28,231 nucleotides of DNA from an uncultured Coprococcus sp. (GTDB lineage: Bacteria > Bacillota > Clostridia > Lachnospirales > Lachnospiraceae). Positions 1 through 7,298 of this stretch are shown in pieces; the stretch's first letter is position 1; each line of letters begins with the position of its first letter. The DNA lies in contig CAKQIY010000028.1 of the NCBI GenBank assembly GCA_934247115.1, positions 1 through 28,231 of the forward strand, in the 5' to 3' direction. The translations under genes were made by a program, and so were the position numbers. The notes beneath the pieces were generated by a model, which saw nothing but the letters and a program-made list of their open reading frames with translations, searched no databases and had not been told where the DNA came from.

Positions 1-1167
1 GGAATCAAAGTTCCAGTAGGAAATCAGACACTTGGACGTCTGTTCAACGTGCTTGGTGAGACAATAGATGGCAAGGAGGATCTCTCAGACACAGAGCACT
101 GGGTAATCCACAGAGAGCCGCCAACATTTGAGAATCAGAGTCCTGTCATCGAGATACTTGAGACAGGTATCAAGGTCATAGATCTTCTTGCACCTTACTC
201 AAAGGGTGGTAAGATCGGTCTGTTCGGCGGTGCCGGAGTTGGTAAGACAGTCCTTATCCAGGAGCTTATCCAGAATATAGCATCCGTACATGGTGGATAC
301 TCAATATTCACCGGAGTTGGAGAGCGTTCAAGAGAGGGAAATGATCTGTGGACAGAGATGAGCGAGTCAGGCGTTATCGACAAGACTGCCCTGGTGTTTG
401 GACAGATGAATGAGCCACCTGGAGCCAGAATGAGAGTCGCAGAGACAGGACTTACAATGGCAGAGTATTTCCGTGATGTAAATCATCAGGATGTGCTTCT
501 GTTCATCGACAATATATTCAGATTTACACAGGCTGGTTCGGAGGTTTCATCACTTCTCGGACGTATGCCATCAGCCGTTGGTTATCAGCCAACACTTGCA
601 AATGAGATGGGTGAGCTTCAGGAGCGAATCGCTTCTACCAAGGAAGGATCAGTCACATCAGTTCAGGCCGTATACGTGCCAGCCGATGACCTTACAGATC
701 CTGCCCCAGCCACAACATTTGCACATCTGGACGCAAATACAGTTCTTTCAAGAAAGATCGTTGAGCAGGGTATCTATCCGGCAGTAGATCCACTGGAGTC
801 AAGCTCACGAATCCTTGAGGCTGATATAGTCGGTGAGGAGCATTACGAAGTTGCAAGACGTGTGCAGGAGATCCTTCAGAAGTACAAGGAGTTACAGGAT
901 ATCATCGCAATCCTCGGTATGGAGGAGTTGTCAGATGAGGATAAACTCACAGTTACCAGAGCCAGAAAGGTTCAGAGATTCCTGTCACAGCCATTCCATG
1001 TTGCCGAGAATTTCACAGGTATTCCTGGAAAGTATGTAAGCCTGAAGGACACTATCAAGGGCTTTAAGATGATAGTTGACGGTGAGATGGACGAGTATCC
1101 GGAGTGGGCATTCTTCAACGTAGGTACTATAGAGGAAGTAAAGGAAAAGGCCGAGAAGGGCCAGTAA
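1..1167 (+). CDS. atpD: ATP synthase F1 subunit beta, 5'-truncated by the window edge
   Basis: Catalytic subunit of the F1Fo ATP synthase; it binds and interconverts ADP/ATP at the alpha/beta interfaces on the cytoplasmic face of the membrane. The reading frame is open from base 1, so the gene begins upstream and the ATG at 49 is internal. 388 residues are visible of roughly 465 usual for the family. The Walker A motif GGAGVGKT is at 226-249, followed by the family segments GERSREGNDLW and the C-terminal block with EDKLTV and QRFLSQPF. The stop is followed 53 bp later by atpC, the usual end of an atp operon. Nothing looks broken; the truncation is only the window boundary. Confidence 0.98.
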   Translation, partial: GIKVPVGNQTLGRLFNVLGETIDGKEDLSDTEHWVIHREPPTFENQSPVIEILETGIKVIDLLAPYSKGGKIGLFGGAGVGKTVLIQELIQNIASVHGGYSIFTGVGERSREGNDLWTEMSESGVIDKTALVFGQMNEPPGARMRVAETGLTMAEYFRDVNHQDVLLFIDNIFRFTQAGSEVSSLLGRMPSAVGYQPTLANEMGELQERIASTKEGSVTSVQAVYVPADDLTDPAPATTFAHLDANTVLSRKIVEQGIYPAVDPLESSSRILEADIVGEEHYEVARRVQEILQKYKELQDIIAILGMEELSDEDKLTVTRARKVQRFLSQPFHVAENFTGIPGKYVSLKDTIKGFKMIVDGEMDEYPEWAFFNVGTIEEVKEKAEKGQ

Positions 1168-1207
1168 ATATCAGAGGATATCAGGAGACATCATTAGATA
1201 TCAGAAA
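1168..1207 (+). repeat. Four 10-bp spaced ATATCAG-like units between atpD and atpC
   Basis: ATATCAG occurs at 1168, 1178 and 1198, with a degenerate copy (ACATCAT) at 1188, giving an exact 10-bp period directly after the atpD stop. The last copy runs into the atpC Shine-Dalgarno. It may be a small replication-slippage product in the spacer; no function is evident. Confidence 0.5.
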
Positions 1208-1220
1208 AGGAAGTGCGTAG

Positions 1221-1625
1221 ATGAATACATTTTATCTGAGAGTTATTTCCAGCAATAAGATATTCTTCGAAGGCCGAGTAGAGAAGATTGTTCTTCCACT
1301 TGAAGATGGAGAGAAAGCGGTTCTTGCGCATCACGAGAACATGGTCATTGCCACCAGCATAGGCGAGATCAGGATCACCACCAGCAAAGGTGAGCAGGTA
1401 GTCGGTGTTGTCGGTGAGGGTTTTGTTCAGATAGTAAATAACCGAGTTGTCCTTATCGTGGATTCCGCGGAGAAGCCGGAGGATATCGACAGGGTCAGAG
1501 CCAAGGAGGCAAAGATCAGAGCGGAAGAGAGACTCAGACAGAAAGAGAGTCTGAAGGAATACAAGCAGAGCGAGGCATCCCTCGCCCGTGCACTCACAAG
1601 ACTCAAAGTAACAGAAAAGGTGTAA
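1221..1625 (+). CDS. atpC: ATP synthase F1 subunit epsilon
   Basis: Central-stalk subunit that couples rotation to catalysis and can inhibit ATP hydrolysis. The protein is 134 residues, normal for the family: an N-terminal beta-sandwich (about residues 1-85, beginning FYLRVISSNKIFFEG and containing the typical GEGFVQI strand) followed by a charged C-terminal helical hairpin (about 90-134, rich in K/E/R). The ATG at 1221 is preceded by AAAAGGAAG ending at 1213. It lies 53 bp after atpD, the last two genes of the usual atp operon order. No other gene follows closely, so the operon should end here. Confidence 0.97.
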   Translation: MNTFYLRVISSNKIFFEGRVEKIVLPLEDGEKAVLAHHENMVIATSIGEIRITTSKGEQVVGVVGEGFVQIVNNRVVLIVDSAEKPEDIDRVRAKEAKIRAEERLRQKESLKEYKQSEASLARALTRLKVTEKV

Positions 1626-1638
1626 AACCTAGCGCAGA

Positions 1639-1674
1639 AACCCCAAGCGCCTGCTTGCAGGCATTTGAGGGGTT
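1639..1674 (+). terminator. Hairpin after atpC, possible weak terminator
   Basis: AACCCC (1639-1644) pairs with GGGGTT (1669-1674), enclosing a second perfect stem GCCTG (1649-1653) / CAGGC (1658-1662) with loop CTTG. It starts 14 bp after the atpC stop. No T-run follows directly (TTCAAGCGGTTTT), so it could instead be a 3'-end stabilising structure, with the real terminator at 1822-1872. Confidence 0.45.
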
Positions 1675-1696
1675 CAAGCGGTTTTAACGAGAAGTC

Positions 1697-1808
1697 GTTC
1701 GGCGTAAGCCGAACATAGAGCGCGTCAGCGCGGGACTTTGAGTCTAGAAGAGTCCCGTCTGTTCGAAGCGTCAGCGAGACGAAGGCAGAGCGCGTCAGCG
1801 CGGGACTT
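1697..1808 (+). repeat. Duplicated 22-bp motif inside a cluster of small hairpins
   Basis: A 22-bp sequence beginning AGAGCGCGTCAGCG is present exactly at 1717-1738 and again at 1787-1808, 70 bp apart. The core GCGT(A/C)AGC recurs four times (1702, 1722, 1768, 1792), each forming the loop of a short GC stem. The best is GTTCGGC-GTAA-GCCGAAC at 1697-1714, 7 bp with a GNRA-type loop. AGTCCCG at 1751-1757 can pair with CGGGACT at either 1731-1737 or 1801-1807, so two exclusive folds are possible. No ORF is credible here. It resembles an intergenic palindromic repeat element; I cannot name a family. Confidence 0.6.
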
Positions 1809-1821
1809 CGGGTCTATTATT

Positions 1822-1872
1822 AAAGGCAGTGCCAGCAGCGGGACGATGAAACCGATGTGGCGTTGCCTTTTT
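1822..1872 (+). terminator. Rho-independent terminator downstream of the atp operon
   Basis: AAAGGCA and TGCC (1822-1833) pair with GGCG, T and TGCCTTT (1859-1870), with one mismatch and one G-U pair, followed by TTTTTA. The loop is about 25 nt. The position, after atpC and the repeat cluster and before an independent gene, suits an intrinsic terminator. Confidence 0.6.
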
Positions 1873-1901
1873 ATGTGCAGACACAATAGGTAAAATGTTA
1901 C

Positions 1902-1930
1902 TTGACAACTTTTATCTTTGCTGAGAAAAT
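1902..1930 (+). promoter_or_regulatory. Candidate sigma-A promoter upstream of the acyltransferase gene
   Basis: A consensus -35 TTGACA at 1902-1907 is followed 17 bp later by GAAAAT (1925-1930), which matches the -10 consensus at 4 of 6 positions but lacks the first T. The predicted start, near 1937, would give a leader of about 95 nt containing the small ORF and hairpin at 1977-2009. Confidence 0.4.
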
Positions 1931-1976
1931 AACTAGATAGTATATGGAAAATTTATGAAAAAAAGGACAAGGAGAC

Positions 1977-2002
1977 GTGTGCATGTATATGCACACATTT
2001 TT
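1977..2002 (+). terminator. Perfect 8-bp hairpin plus T5 in the leader of the acyltransferase gene
   Basis: GTGTGCAT and ATGCACAC pair perfectly around a GTAT loop (1977-1996), and TTTTT follows at 1998-2002. The stem is short and AT-containing, so intrinsic termination would be weak. It overlaps the start codon region of the putative leader ORF at 1983, which would couple folding to translation. Confidence 0.35.
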
Positions 2003-2009
2003 GAGTTAA
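1983..2009 (+). CDS. Possible 8-codon leader peptide (MYMHTFLS) upstream of plsC
   Basis: ATG at 1983 has a textbook Shine-Dalgarno AAGGAG at 1969-1974 with an 8-nt spacer, better than the site in front of the downstream acyltransferase gene (AGAGG at 2022-2026). It encodes MYMHTFLS and stops at 2007-2009, 22 bp before the plsC ATG and in a different frame. The hairpin at 1977-1996 covers its start codon. It could be a regulatory leader ORF, or a fortuitous SD. There is no amino-acid run that would point to classical attenuation. Confidence 0.3.
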   Translation: MYMHTFLS

Positions 2010-2031
2010 AGGTATTTGGTTAGAGGTATTT

Positions 2032-2757
2032 ATGTTAAGATTTATTTGGGTAATAGTTTCGTGTGTGTTCCTGATCATGTACTATGTGCCAAAGATGTCG
2101 TATTATGCCAGACACCCGGAGAAATATGGTGAGGATATATGCTATCAGATGGCACAGGTTATGTGTAATCATGTGAGACGCCGTGCATTTATCAAGACGG
2201 TGGCGACGGGGATGGAGAACCTTCCTAAGGAAGGCGGCTATATTATGTACGCCAATCATCAGGGTAAATATGACGTACTGGGGCTTATAGTATCCCATGA
2301 CAAACCGATCACGTATGTTATGGATGCCAAGAGATCAAAGCTGTTTATCGCAGACCAGCTCACGGATCTTCTGAAGGCCCAGAGACTGGACAAGGAAGAC
2401 ATAAAGCAGCAGGTACGGGTTATAAATGATGTATCAACAGAGATCAAGGCGGGAAGAAGGTATATATTATTCCCTGAGGGTGGATATGACTACAGCCACA
2501 ATGAACTCAAGGAGTTTATGCCGGGAAGCTTCAAGATTGCGAAGAAGGCGAAGTGCCCTATAGTGCCAGTGGTGCTGTATGACTCATTCAAGCCATTTGA
2601 GGGTTGGTCGCTGAGGCGTGTGACAACACAGCTTGCGTTCCTGGAGCCTATTCCGTATGAGGTCATAGCGGATAAGACAACCACCGAGATAAGGGACATG
2701 GTTGTGGACAGGATACAGAAGAAGCTTGATACCATGGAGACTATGAATTGCTGGTAA
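2032..2757 (+). CDS. plsC: PlsC-family 1-acyl-sn-glycerol-3-phosphate acyltransferase
   Basis: It probably acylates lysophosphatidic acid to phosphatidic acid at the inner face of the membrane. The 241-residue protein has an N-terminal hydrophobic anchor (about residues 3-19), the acyltransferase motif NHQGKYD (H76-x4-D81) and the FPEG motif at 147-150, followed by a PIVPV strand typical of the family. Lachnospiraceae often carry several paralogues, so the exact acyl acceptor is inferred. The gene appears monocistronic: structured leader upstream, hairpin terminator at 2795-2822 downstream. Start chosen at ATG 2032 because the hydrophobic N-terminus begins there. Confidence 0.9.
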   Translation: MLRFIWVIVSCVFLIMYYVPKMSYYARHPEKYGEDICYQMAQVMCNHVRRRAFIKTVATGMENLPKEGGYIMYANHQGKYDVLGLIVSHDKPITYVMDAKRSKLFIADQLTDLLKAQRLDKEDIKQQVRVINDVSTEIKAGRRYILFPEGGYDYSHNELKEFMPGSFKIAKKAKCPIVPVVLYDSFKPFEGWSLRRVTTQLAFLEPIPYEVIADKTTTEIRDMVVDRIQKKLDTMETMNCW

Positions 2758-2794
2758 AATCATACAGATAGATATATTATGGTACGTCGGAACG

Positions 2795-2822
2795 GGCAGG
2801 TCATTTATGATCTGCCTGTTTT
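2795..2822 (+). terminator. Intrinsic terminator after plsC
   Basis: GGCAGGTC (2795-2802) pairs with GATCTGCC (2809-2816), with one G-U pair, and TGTTTT follows. It lies 38 bp after the plsC stop and immediately before the promoter at 2845. Confidence 0.65.
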
Positions 2823-2844
2823 GGTGTTGTGCAGTAGCTTGGTG

Positions 2845-2873
2845 TTGACTATATCAAATCAGGTGAATACAAT
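2845..2873 (+). promoter_or_regulatory. Sigma-A promoter of the hydG-hydF gene cluster
   Basis: TTGACT (2845-2850), an exact 17-bp spacer, then TACAAT (2868-2873): 5/6 matches in both hexamers. The predicted start, near 2880, lies about 40 bp before the first gene of the cluster. Downstream genes are close together, so it may drive all five up to the MATE gene. Confidence 0.75.
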
Positions 2874-2918
2874 ATAAAAGGGTGAATAACCACAAAATAA
2901 GGATTGGAAAGTAGAGAT

Positions 2919-3584
2919 ATGGGACAAATGGATTCTGAGAATAATAAAGTAAATGTTGCGGATGAGCAGGCAGATAAAAGTGCGGAGAGGAGAAACGGGT
3001 TTCTGAAGAAACTCATAATAGTTCTTTCGGTGGCTATAGTGGCCACATTTATAGTGTTCTATGTTATATACTATAGGTTTTCGTATCAGGCAGACAAGCT
3101 TGCCAAAGATACCGCAAGAATATATGCATTTGGATCAGGGGAAGCTATGGCATATAAGATGGCACCCGGTTATATTGAAAAGTATGAGAGTACATCCAAG
3201 GTTCTGTCGGTGAGCGACATTCAGGACATATATATAGATAAGTTCAGGGCCTATACAAGTGAACAGGTCGGAGAGATAGATAAGATAGAGTGTAAAGTCA
3301 CGGGAATACAGGCTGTGAGCAATGTCGAGGATCTTCAGCAGGAATTTGCAGACAATGGAGTTACCGGTGTTACACAGTACAGAAGTGTAGATGCGGACTG
3401 GATCGTGACGGGCAAGGATGGAGCTGAGGTCACTATCAAGGTCCAGGAGTGTGTGCTGAAATGCGATGATGGCTGGTATGTGGACTATGTCCGTATGCCG
3501 GATGACATAAACAGCATGAGTACCCCGGTAGATACCGGTGATGCTGACAGCGAGGATACAACTGAGGCTGAGACCGCTGAATAA
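2919..3584 (+). CDS. Single-pass membrane protein of unknown function upstream of hydG
   Basis: A 221-residue protein with a charged cytoplasmic N-terminus (1-31), one transmembrane segment (about 32-52) and an extracytoplasmic domain of about 130 residues, ending in an acidic D/E/T-rich tail (about 195-221). The pattern of short helices followed by strands ending in CDDGWYVDY recalls NTF2/SnoaL-like or DUF4878-type domains, but I cannot assign it. ATG 2919 is preferred because GGAAAG (2906-2911) sits 7 nt upstream; a TTG at 2904 would extend it by five residues. It is the first gene after the promoter at 2845, 58 bp before hydG. Function is not known, and the link to hydrogenase is only by position. 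Confidence 0.8.
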   Translation: MGQMDSENNKVNVADEQADKSAERRNGFLKKLIIVLSVAIVATFIVFYVIYYRFSYQADKLAKDTARIYAFGSGEAMAYKMAPGYIEKYESTSKVLSVSDIQDIYIDKFRAYTSEQVGEIDKIECKVTGIQAVSNVEDLQQEFADNGVTGVTQYRSVDADWIVTGKDGAEVTIKVQECVLKCDDGWYVDYVRMPDDINSMSTPVDTGDADSEDTTEAETAE

Positions 3585-3642
3585 TATTGTGTGTATATGA
3601 TTGGAAGGGCATACAGTATACAAGAAAGAAGGCTGACAAAAA

Positions 3643-5061
3643 ATGTATGATGTGAGATCCATGAAGGCAGAGGACTTCATAGATGATGGTGAGATCAGGG
3701 AGACGCTGGACTATGCGGATCAGAACAAGGACAATGTGGAGCTTATAGACAGTATCATAGAGAAGGCAAAGCTCAGGAAGGGGCTTACCCACAGGGAGGC
3801 ATCCGTGCTTCTTGCGTGCGAGATGCCGGACAAGATAAACGAGATATATGATCTGGCGGAGCAGATCAAGAAGGATTTCTATGGCAACAGAATAGTTATG
3901 TTCGCGCCTCTGTATCTGTCCAACTACTGTGTAAATGGGTGTGTGTATTGTCCGTATCACATCAAGAATAAGCATATAGCCAGAAAGAAACTCACCCAGG
4001 AAGAGGTGAGACTTGAGGTCATGGCACTGCAGGATATGGGGCACAAGAGACTGGCCATCGAGGCCGGTGAGGACCCTCAGATGAATCCTATAGAGTATAT
4101 ACTTGAGTGTATCAATACTATTTACAGTATAAAGCATAAGAACGGAGCGATCCGCCGCGTAAATGTAAACATAGCGGCAACGACCGTTGAGAATTACAGG
4201 AAACTTCATGAAGCTGGGATAGGAACATATATATTGTTCCAGGAGACCTACGACAAAAAGGCATATGAGGTGCTTCATCCTTACGGACCAAAGCATGACT
4301 ATGCATATCACACAGAGGCTATGGACCGTGCTATGGAAGGTGGTATAGACGATGTGGGTCTGGGAGTGCTCTTTGGTCTGGACAAGTATAGGTACGAATT
4401 TGCGGGGTTGCTGATGCATGCGGAGCACCTTGAGGCTGTTCATGGAGTTGGTCCGCACACCATCAGTGTGCCAAGAGTCAAGAAGGCTGATGACATAGAT
4501 CCTGAGGCATTTGACAACGGAATAAGCGACGATGTATTCTGCAAGATCGCAGCATGCATCAGAATCGCCGTTCCTTATACAGGAATGATAATCTCCACAA
4601 GGGAGAATCCAACGGTCAGGGATGAGATCATAAGACTTGGAGTGTCGCAGATAAGCGGTGGTTCAAAGACCAGTGTGGGTGGCTACTATGAGCCGGAGCC
4701 AGAGGATGAGAAGTCTGAGCAGTTCGATGTCAGCGACACGAGAACTCTGGATCAGGTCGTCAACTGGCTGATGACCAAGGGATATATACCATCATTCTGT
4801 ACAGCGTGCTACAGAGAGGGAAGAACCGGTGACAGATTTATGAGCTTGTGCAAGAGCGGACAGATACAGAACTGCTGTCATCCGAATGCGCTCATGACGC
4901 TGGAGGAATATCTGGTAGATTATGCATCTCCGGAGACTGCGGAGATAGGCAGGAGACTCATACAGGATGAGCTTAAGAACATTCCAAATGAGAAAGTCAG
5001 ACAGATAGTGGTCGAGAGACTTGACAGGATAAAGCACGGAGACAGAGATTTTAGATTCTAA
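3643..5061 (+). CDS. hydG: [FeFe]-hydrogenase maturation radical SAM tyrosine lyase HydG
   Basis: HydG cleaves tyrosine by radical SAM chemistry to p-cresol and dehydroglycine, and converts the latter to the CO and CN ligands of the H-cluster on an auxiliary Fe-S cluster. The 472-residue protein has the radical SAM cysteines CVNGCVYC (C96, C100, C103) and the C-terminal auxiliary-cluster motif C386-x2-C389-x22-C412, which separates HydG from its relative ThiH. The preserved motifs predict full activity. hydF follows after 19 bp. HydE and the hydrogenase itself are absent from the window. SD AAAGAAGG is at 3625-3632. Confidence 0.97.
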   Translation: MYDVRSMKAEDFIDDGEIRETLDYADQNKDNVELIDSIIEKAKLRKGLTHREASVLLACEMPDKINEIYDLAEQIKKDFYGNRIVMFAPLYLSNYCVNGCVYCPYHIKNKHIARKKLTQEEVRLEVMALQDMGHKRLAIEAGEDPQMNPIEYILECINTIYSIKHKNGAIRRVNVNIAATTVENYRKLHEAGIGTYILFQETYDKKAYEVLHPYGPKHDYAYHTEAMDRAMEGGIDDVGLGVLFGLDKYRYEFAGLLMHAEHLEAVHGVGPHTISVPRVKKADDIDPEAFDNGISDDVFCKIAACIRIAVPYTGMIISTRENPTVRDEIIRLGVSQISGGSKTSVGGYYEPEPEDEKSEQFDVSDTRTLDQVVNWLMTKGYIPSFCTACYREGRTGDRFMSLCKSGQIQNCCHPNALMTLEEYLVDYASPETAEIGRRLIQDELKNIPNEKVRQIVVERLDRIKHGDRDFRF

Positions 5062-5080
5062 CACATTGTGGAGGAGCAAA

Positions 5081-6316
5081 ATGGGTTTAAACGATACACC
5101 ATCGGCAAACAGAGTGCATATAGGGTTCTTTGGATGTAGGAACGCAGGTAAGTCCAGTCTGGTAAATGCAGTGACAGGGCAGAGCCTTGCTGTTGTGTCG
5201 GATGTGGCGGGAACCACAACGGATCCGGTGTACAAGTCCATGGAGCTGCTTCCACTTGGGCCAGTAGTCATCATAGATACACCGGGAATAGACGATACCG
5301 GCGAGCTGGGTGAGCTCAGGGTTTCGAAGACGAGACAGGTACTTGCGAAGATAGATGTGGCCGTGCTCGTAGTTGATGGCACGGCTGGATTGTCCGCGGC
5401 TGACAGGGAGCTCACGGAGCTTTTTAAAGAGAAGAATATAAATTATATAATTGCGTACAATAAGAGTGATCTCGTTAAAGATGATACAATGGTTCAGAAT
5501 TCAGCGGAGAATTCCATATGGGTCAGCGCAGGGCAAAGCCAGGGAATAGAGGAGCTGAAGGAGCTGATCGGAAGACTTACGGTGACAGACACCATGACCA
5601 GACGGCTGGTAGGAGATCTGATACAGACTGGAGACATGGTGGTGCTGGTCATACCGATAGATTCTGCGGCACCGAAGGGCAGACTTATACTTCCGCAGCA
5701 GCAGGTCATAAGGGATGTGCTTGAGACTGGAGCCACGGCTGTGGTGTGCAGGGACACGGATCTTGAGGATACTCTTAGACGGCTGGAGGGAAAGGTATCT
5801 CTGGTGGTCACGGACTCCCAGGCATTTGCAAAGGTTATGAAGATAGTGCCGGATGACGTATATCTGACATCGTTCTCCATACTGATGGCAAGATTCAAGG
5901 GGCAGCTTGATGCGGCGGTGAATGGTGCATATGTTTTGGACAGGCTGAGGGGTGAAGGGCAGCGGACAGATGCGGACAGCAGACCTCCAAGGATACTCAT
6001 TGCCGAGGGCTGCACCCATCACAGACAGTGTGATGATATAGGAACTGTGAAGCTGCCGGGATGGATACGCAGATACACGGGACTTGAGCCTGAATTTACA
6101 TTTGTCAGCGGAACAGAGTTCCCGGAGGAACTGGCTGGATATGATCTGGTGATACACTGCGGAGGCTGTATGCTGAATGAACGTGAGATGAAGAGCCGTC
6201 AGGACAGGGCAGAGAAGCAGAGTATACCGATGACGAATTATGGAGTTGCAATAGCCCACATGAATGGGATTTTGGACAGGAGTCTGAGAATTTTTCAGAC
6301 AAAGATGGACATATAA
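5081..6316 (+). CDS. hydF: [FeFe]-hydrogenase H-cluster maturation GTPase HydF
   Basis: Scaffold GTPase on which the 2Fe subcluster is assembled before transfer to apo-hydrogenase. The 411-residue protein has a P-loop GCRNAGKS (residues 18-25), the G3 motif DTPG, NKSD (G4), a central dimerisation domain, and the C-terminal [4Fe-4S] motif CTH ... HCGGC, with 45 residues between, inside the 44-53 range described for HydF. ATG 5081 is chosen over an in-frame TTG at 5066 because GGAGG (5070-5074) lies 6 nt before it. It follows hydG by 19 bp, so the two should be cotranscribed. Confidence 0.97.
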   Translation: MGLNDTPSANRVHIGFFGCRNAGKSSLVNAVTGQSLAVVSDVAGTTTDPVYKSMELLPLGPVVIIDTPGIDDTGELGELRVSKTRQVLAKIDVAVLVVDGTAGLSAADRELTELFKEKNINYIIAYNKSDLVKDDTMVQNSAENSIWVSAGQSQGIEELKELIGRLTVTDTMTRRLVGDLIQTGDMVVLVIPIDSAAPKGRLILPQQQVIRDVLETGATAVVCRDTDLEDTLRRLEGKVSLVVTDSQAFAKVMKIVPDDVYLTSFSILMARFKGQLDAAVNGAYVLDRLRGEGQRTDADSRPPRILIAEGCTHHRQCDDIGTVKLPGWIRRYTGLEPEFTFVSGTEFPEELAGYDLVIHCGGCMLNEREMKSRQDRAEKQSIPMTNYGVAIAHMNGILDRSLRIFQTKMDI

Positions 6317-6340
6317 ATAATTGGATGAAAGGTGATTGAT

Positions 6341-7267
6341 ATGGCAAAGACAGGTTTGGTACTTGAGGGCGGTGGCCAGAGAGGCATATATACCGCCGGA
6401 GTCCTGGATGTGTTCATGGACAATGATATAGAGGTCGACGGTGTCATAGGGGTGTCGGCGGGAGCCATACATGGACTCTCCTTTGTTGCGAGACAGAGGG
6501 GACGCAACATGCGCTATAATATAAAGTACAGGAACAACAAGCACTACATGAGCCTGTACTCTCTTATAACTACAGGAGATATATGTGGTGAGCAGTTCTG
6601 CTACCACGATATCCCGGAGAAACTGGATCCACTTGACTACGATGCATTCCTTGCAAATCCTACGAAGTTCTATGTGGGATGTTCCAATCTGGATACAGGA
6701 GAGGCGGAGTATCTGGAGTGTACAGACATGAGAAAGCCTGAGGATGTGAATAAGGTGAGGGCTTCGGCATCCCTTCCACTGGTGTCCAATATTGTAGAGG
6801 TTGATGGAATGAAGCTGCTGGATGGAGGTGTATCTGACAGCATACCGATATTTGCATTTAGAAGAATGGGCTATAGGAGAAATATAGTAGTTCTGACAAG
6901 ACCGGAGGGATACCGCAAGGGCCCGGACAAGATGCTCAGGCTGGAGGCCGGAAGGTACAGGGAGTACCCTGAGTTCGTTAAAAGATGTCACATGAGACAC
7001 ATGTATTACAACAAGACTCTGGACAAGCTGGAGGAGCTTGAAAAGAAGGGGGATACGCTGATAATCAGACCGAGTGAGACTATAGAGATATCAAGGCTTG
7101 AGAAGAAGCCGGAGATGATCGAGGCCATGTATGAGCTGGGTGTGTACGATGCAAAGGAGAAATTGCAGCAGGTTAAGAAATTCCTGCGTGAGAGTAAGGA
7201 AGAAAGCAGGGACTACACACATGGACAGGCGCAGCAACAGACGGCGGTTACACAGCAGAGCCGATAA
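6341..7267 (+). CDS. Patatin-like phospholipase (RssA/YlbK-type serine lipase)
   Basis: Predicted cytoplasmic lipid acyl hydrolase with a Ser-Asp dyad. The 308-residue protein shows the oxyanion motif GGGQRG (residues 10-15), the nucleophile elbow GVSAG (S39) and the DGG motif (D161), in the order seen in bacterial patatins. Substrate is unknown. ATG 6341 is chosen because AAAGG (6328-6332) precedes it by 8 nt; an in-frame GTG at 6332 overlaps that SD. It begins 24 bp after hydF, so it is probably in the same transcript, although no functional link to hydrogenase maturation is established. The C-terminus is a charged, Q-rich tail. Confidence 0.92.
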   Translation: MAKTGLVLEGGGQRGIYTAGVLDVFMDNDIEVDGVIGVSAGAIHGLSFVARQRGRNMRYNIKYRNNKHYMSLYSLITTGDICGEQFCYHDIPEKLDPLDYDAFLANPTKFYVGCSNLDTGEAEYLECTDMRKPEDVNKVRASASLPLVSNIVEVDGMKLLDGGVSDSIPIFAFRRMGYRRNIVVLTRPEGYRKGPDKMLRLEAGRYREYPEFVKRCHMRHMYYNKTLDKLEELEKKGDTLIIRPSETIEISRLEKKPEMIEAMYELGVYDAKEKLQQVKKFLRESKEESRDYTHGQAQQQTAVTQQSR

Positions 7268-7298
7268 TGGAATATATGACAGATTGATACTTTCGGGA

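Noticed and set aside
1886..2031. Known riboswitch in the plsC leader
   Set aside because: The leader is short, and I found no conserved core of any riboswitch class that I can recognise; only a hairpin and a possible small ORF remain.
3436..4458. 340-residue open frame on the minus strand
   Set aside because: Lies antisense within the 221-residue gene and hydG; its translation is rich in C/H/Y/I with no family motifs, and no ribosome site was seen. It is a shadow of codon usage in the real genes.
5501..7000. 499-residue open frame on the minus strand
   Set aside because: Antisense across hydF and the patatin gene, spanning their junction. Composition is atypical (many S, H, R, Y, L) and no motif or SD is present, while hydF and the patatin gene have full catalytic motifs.
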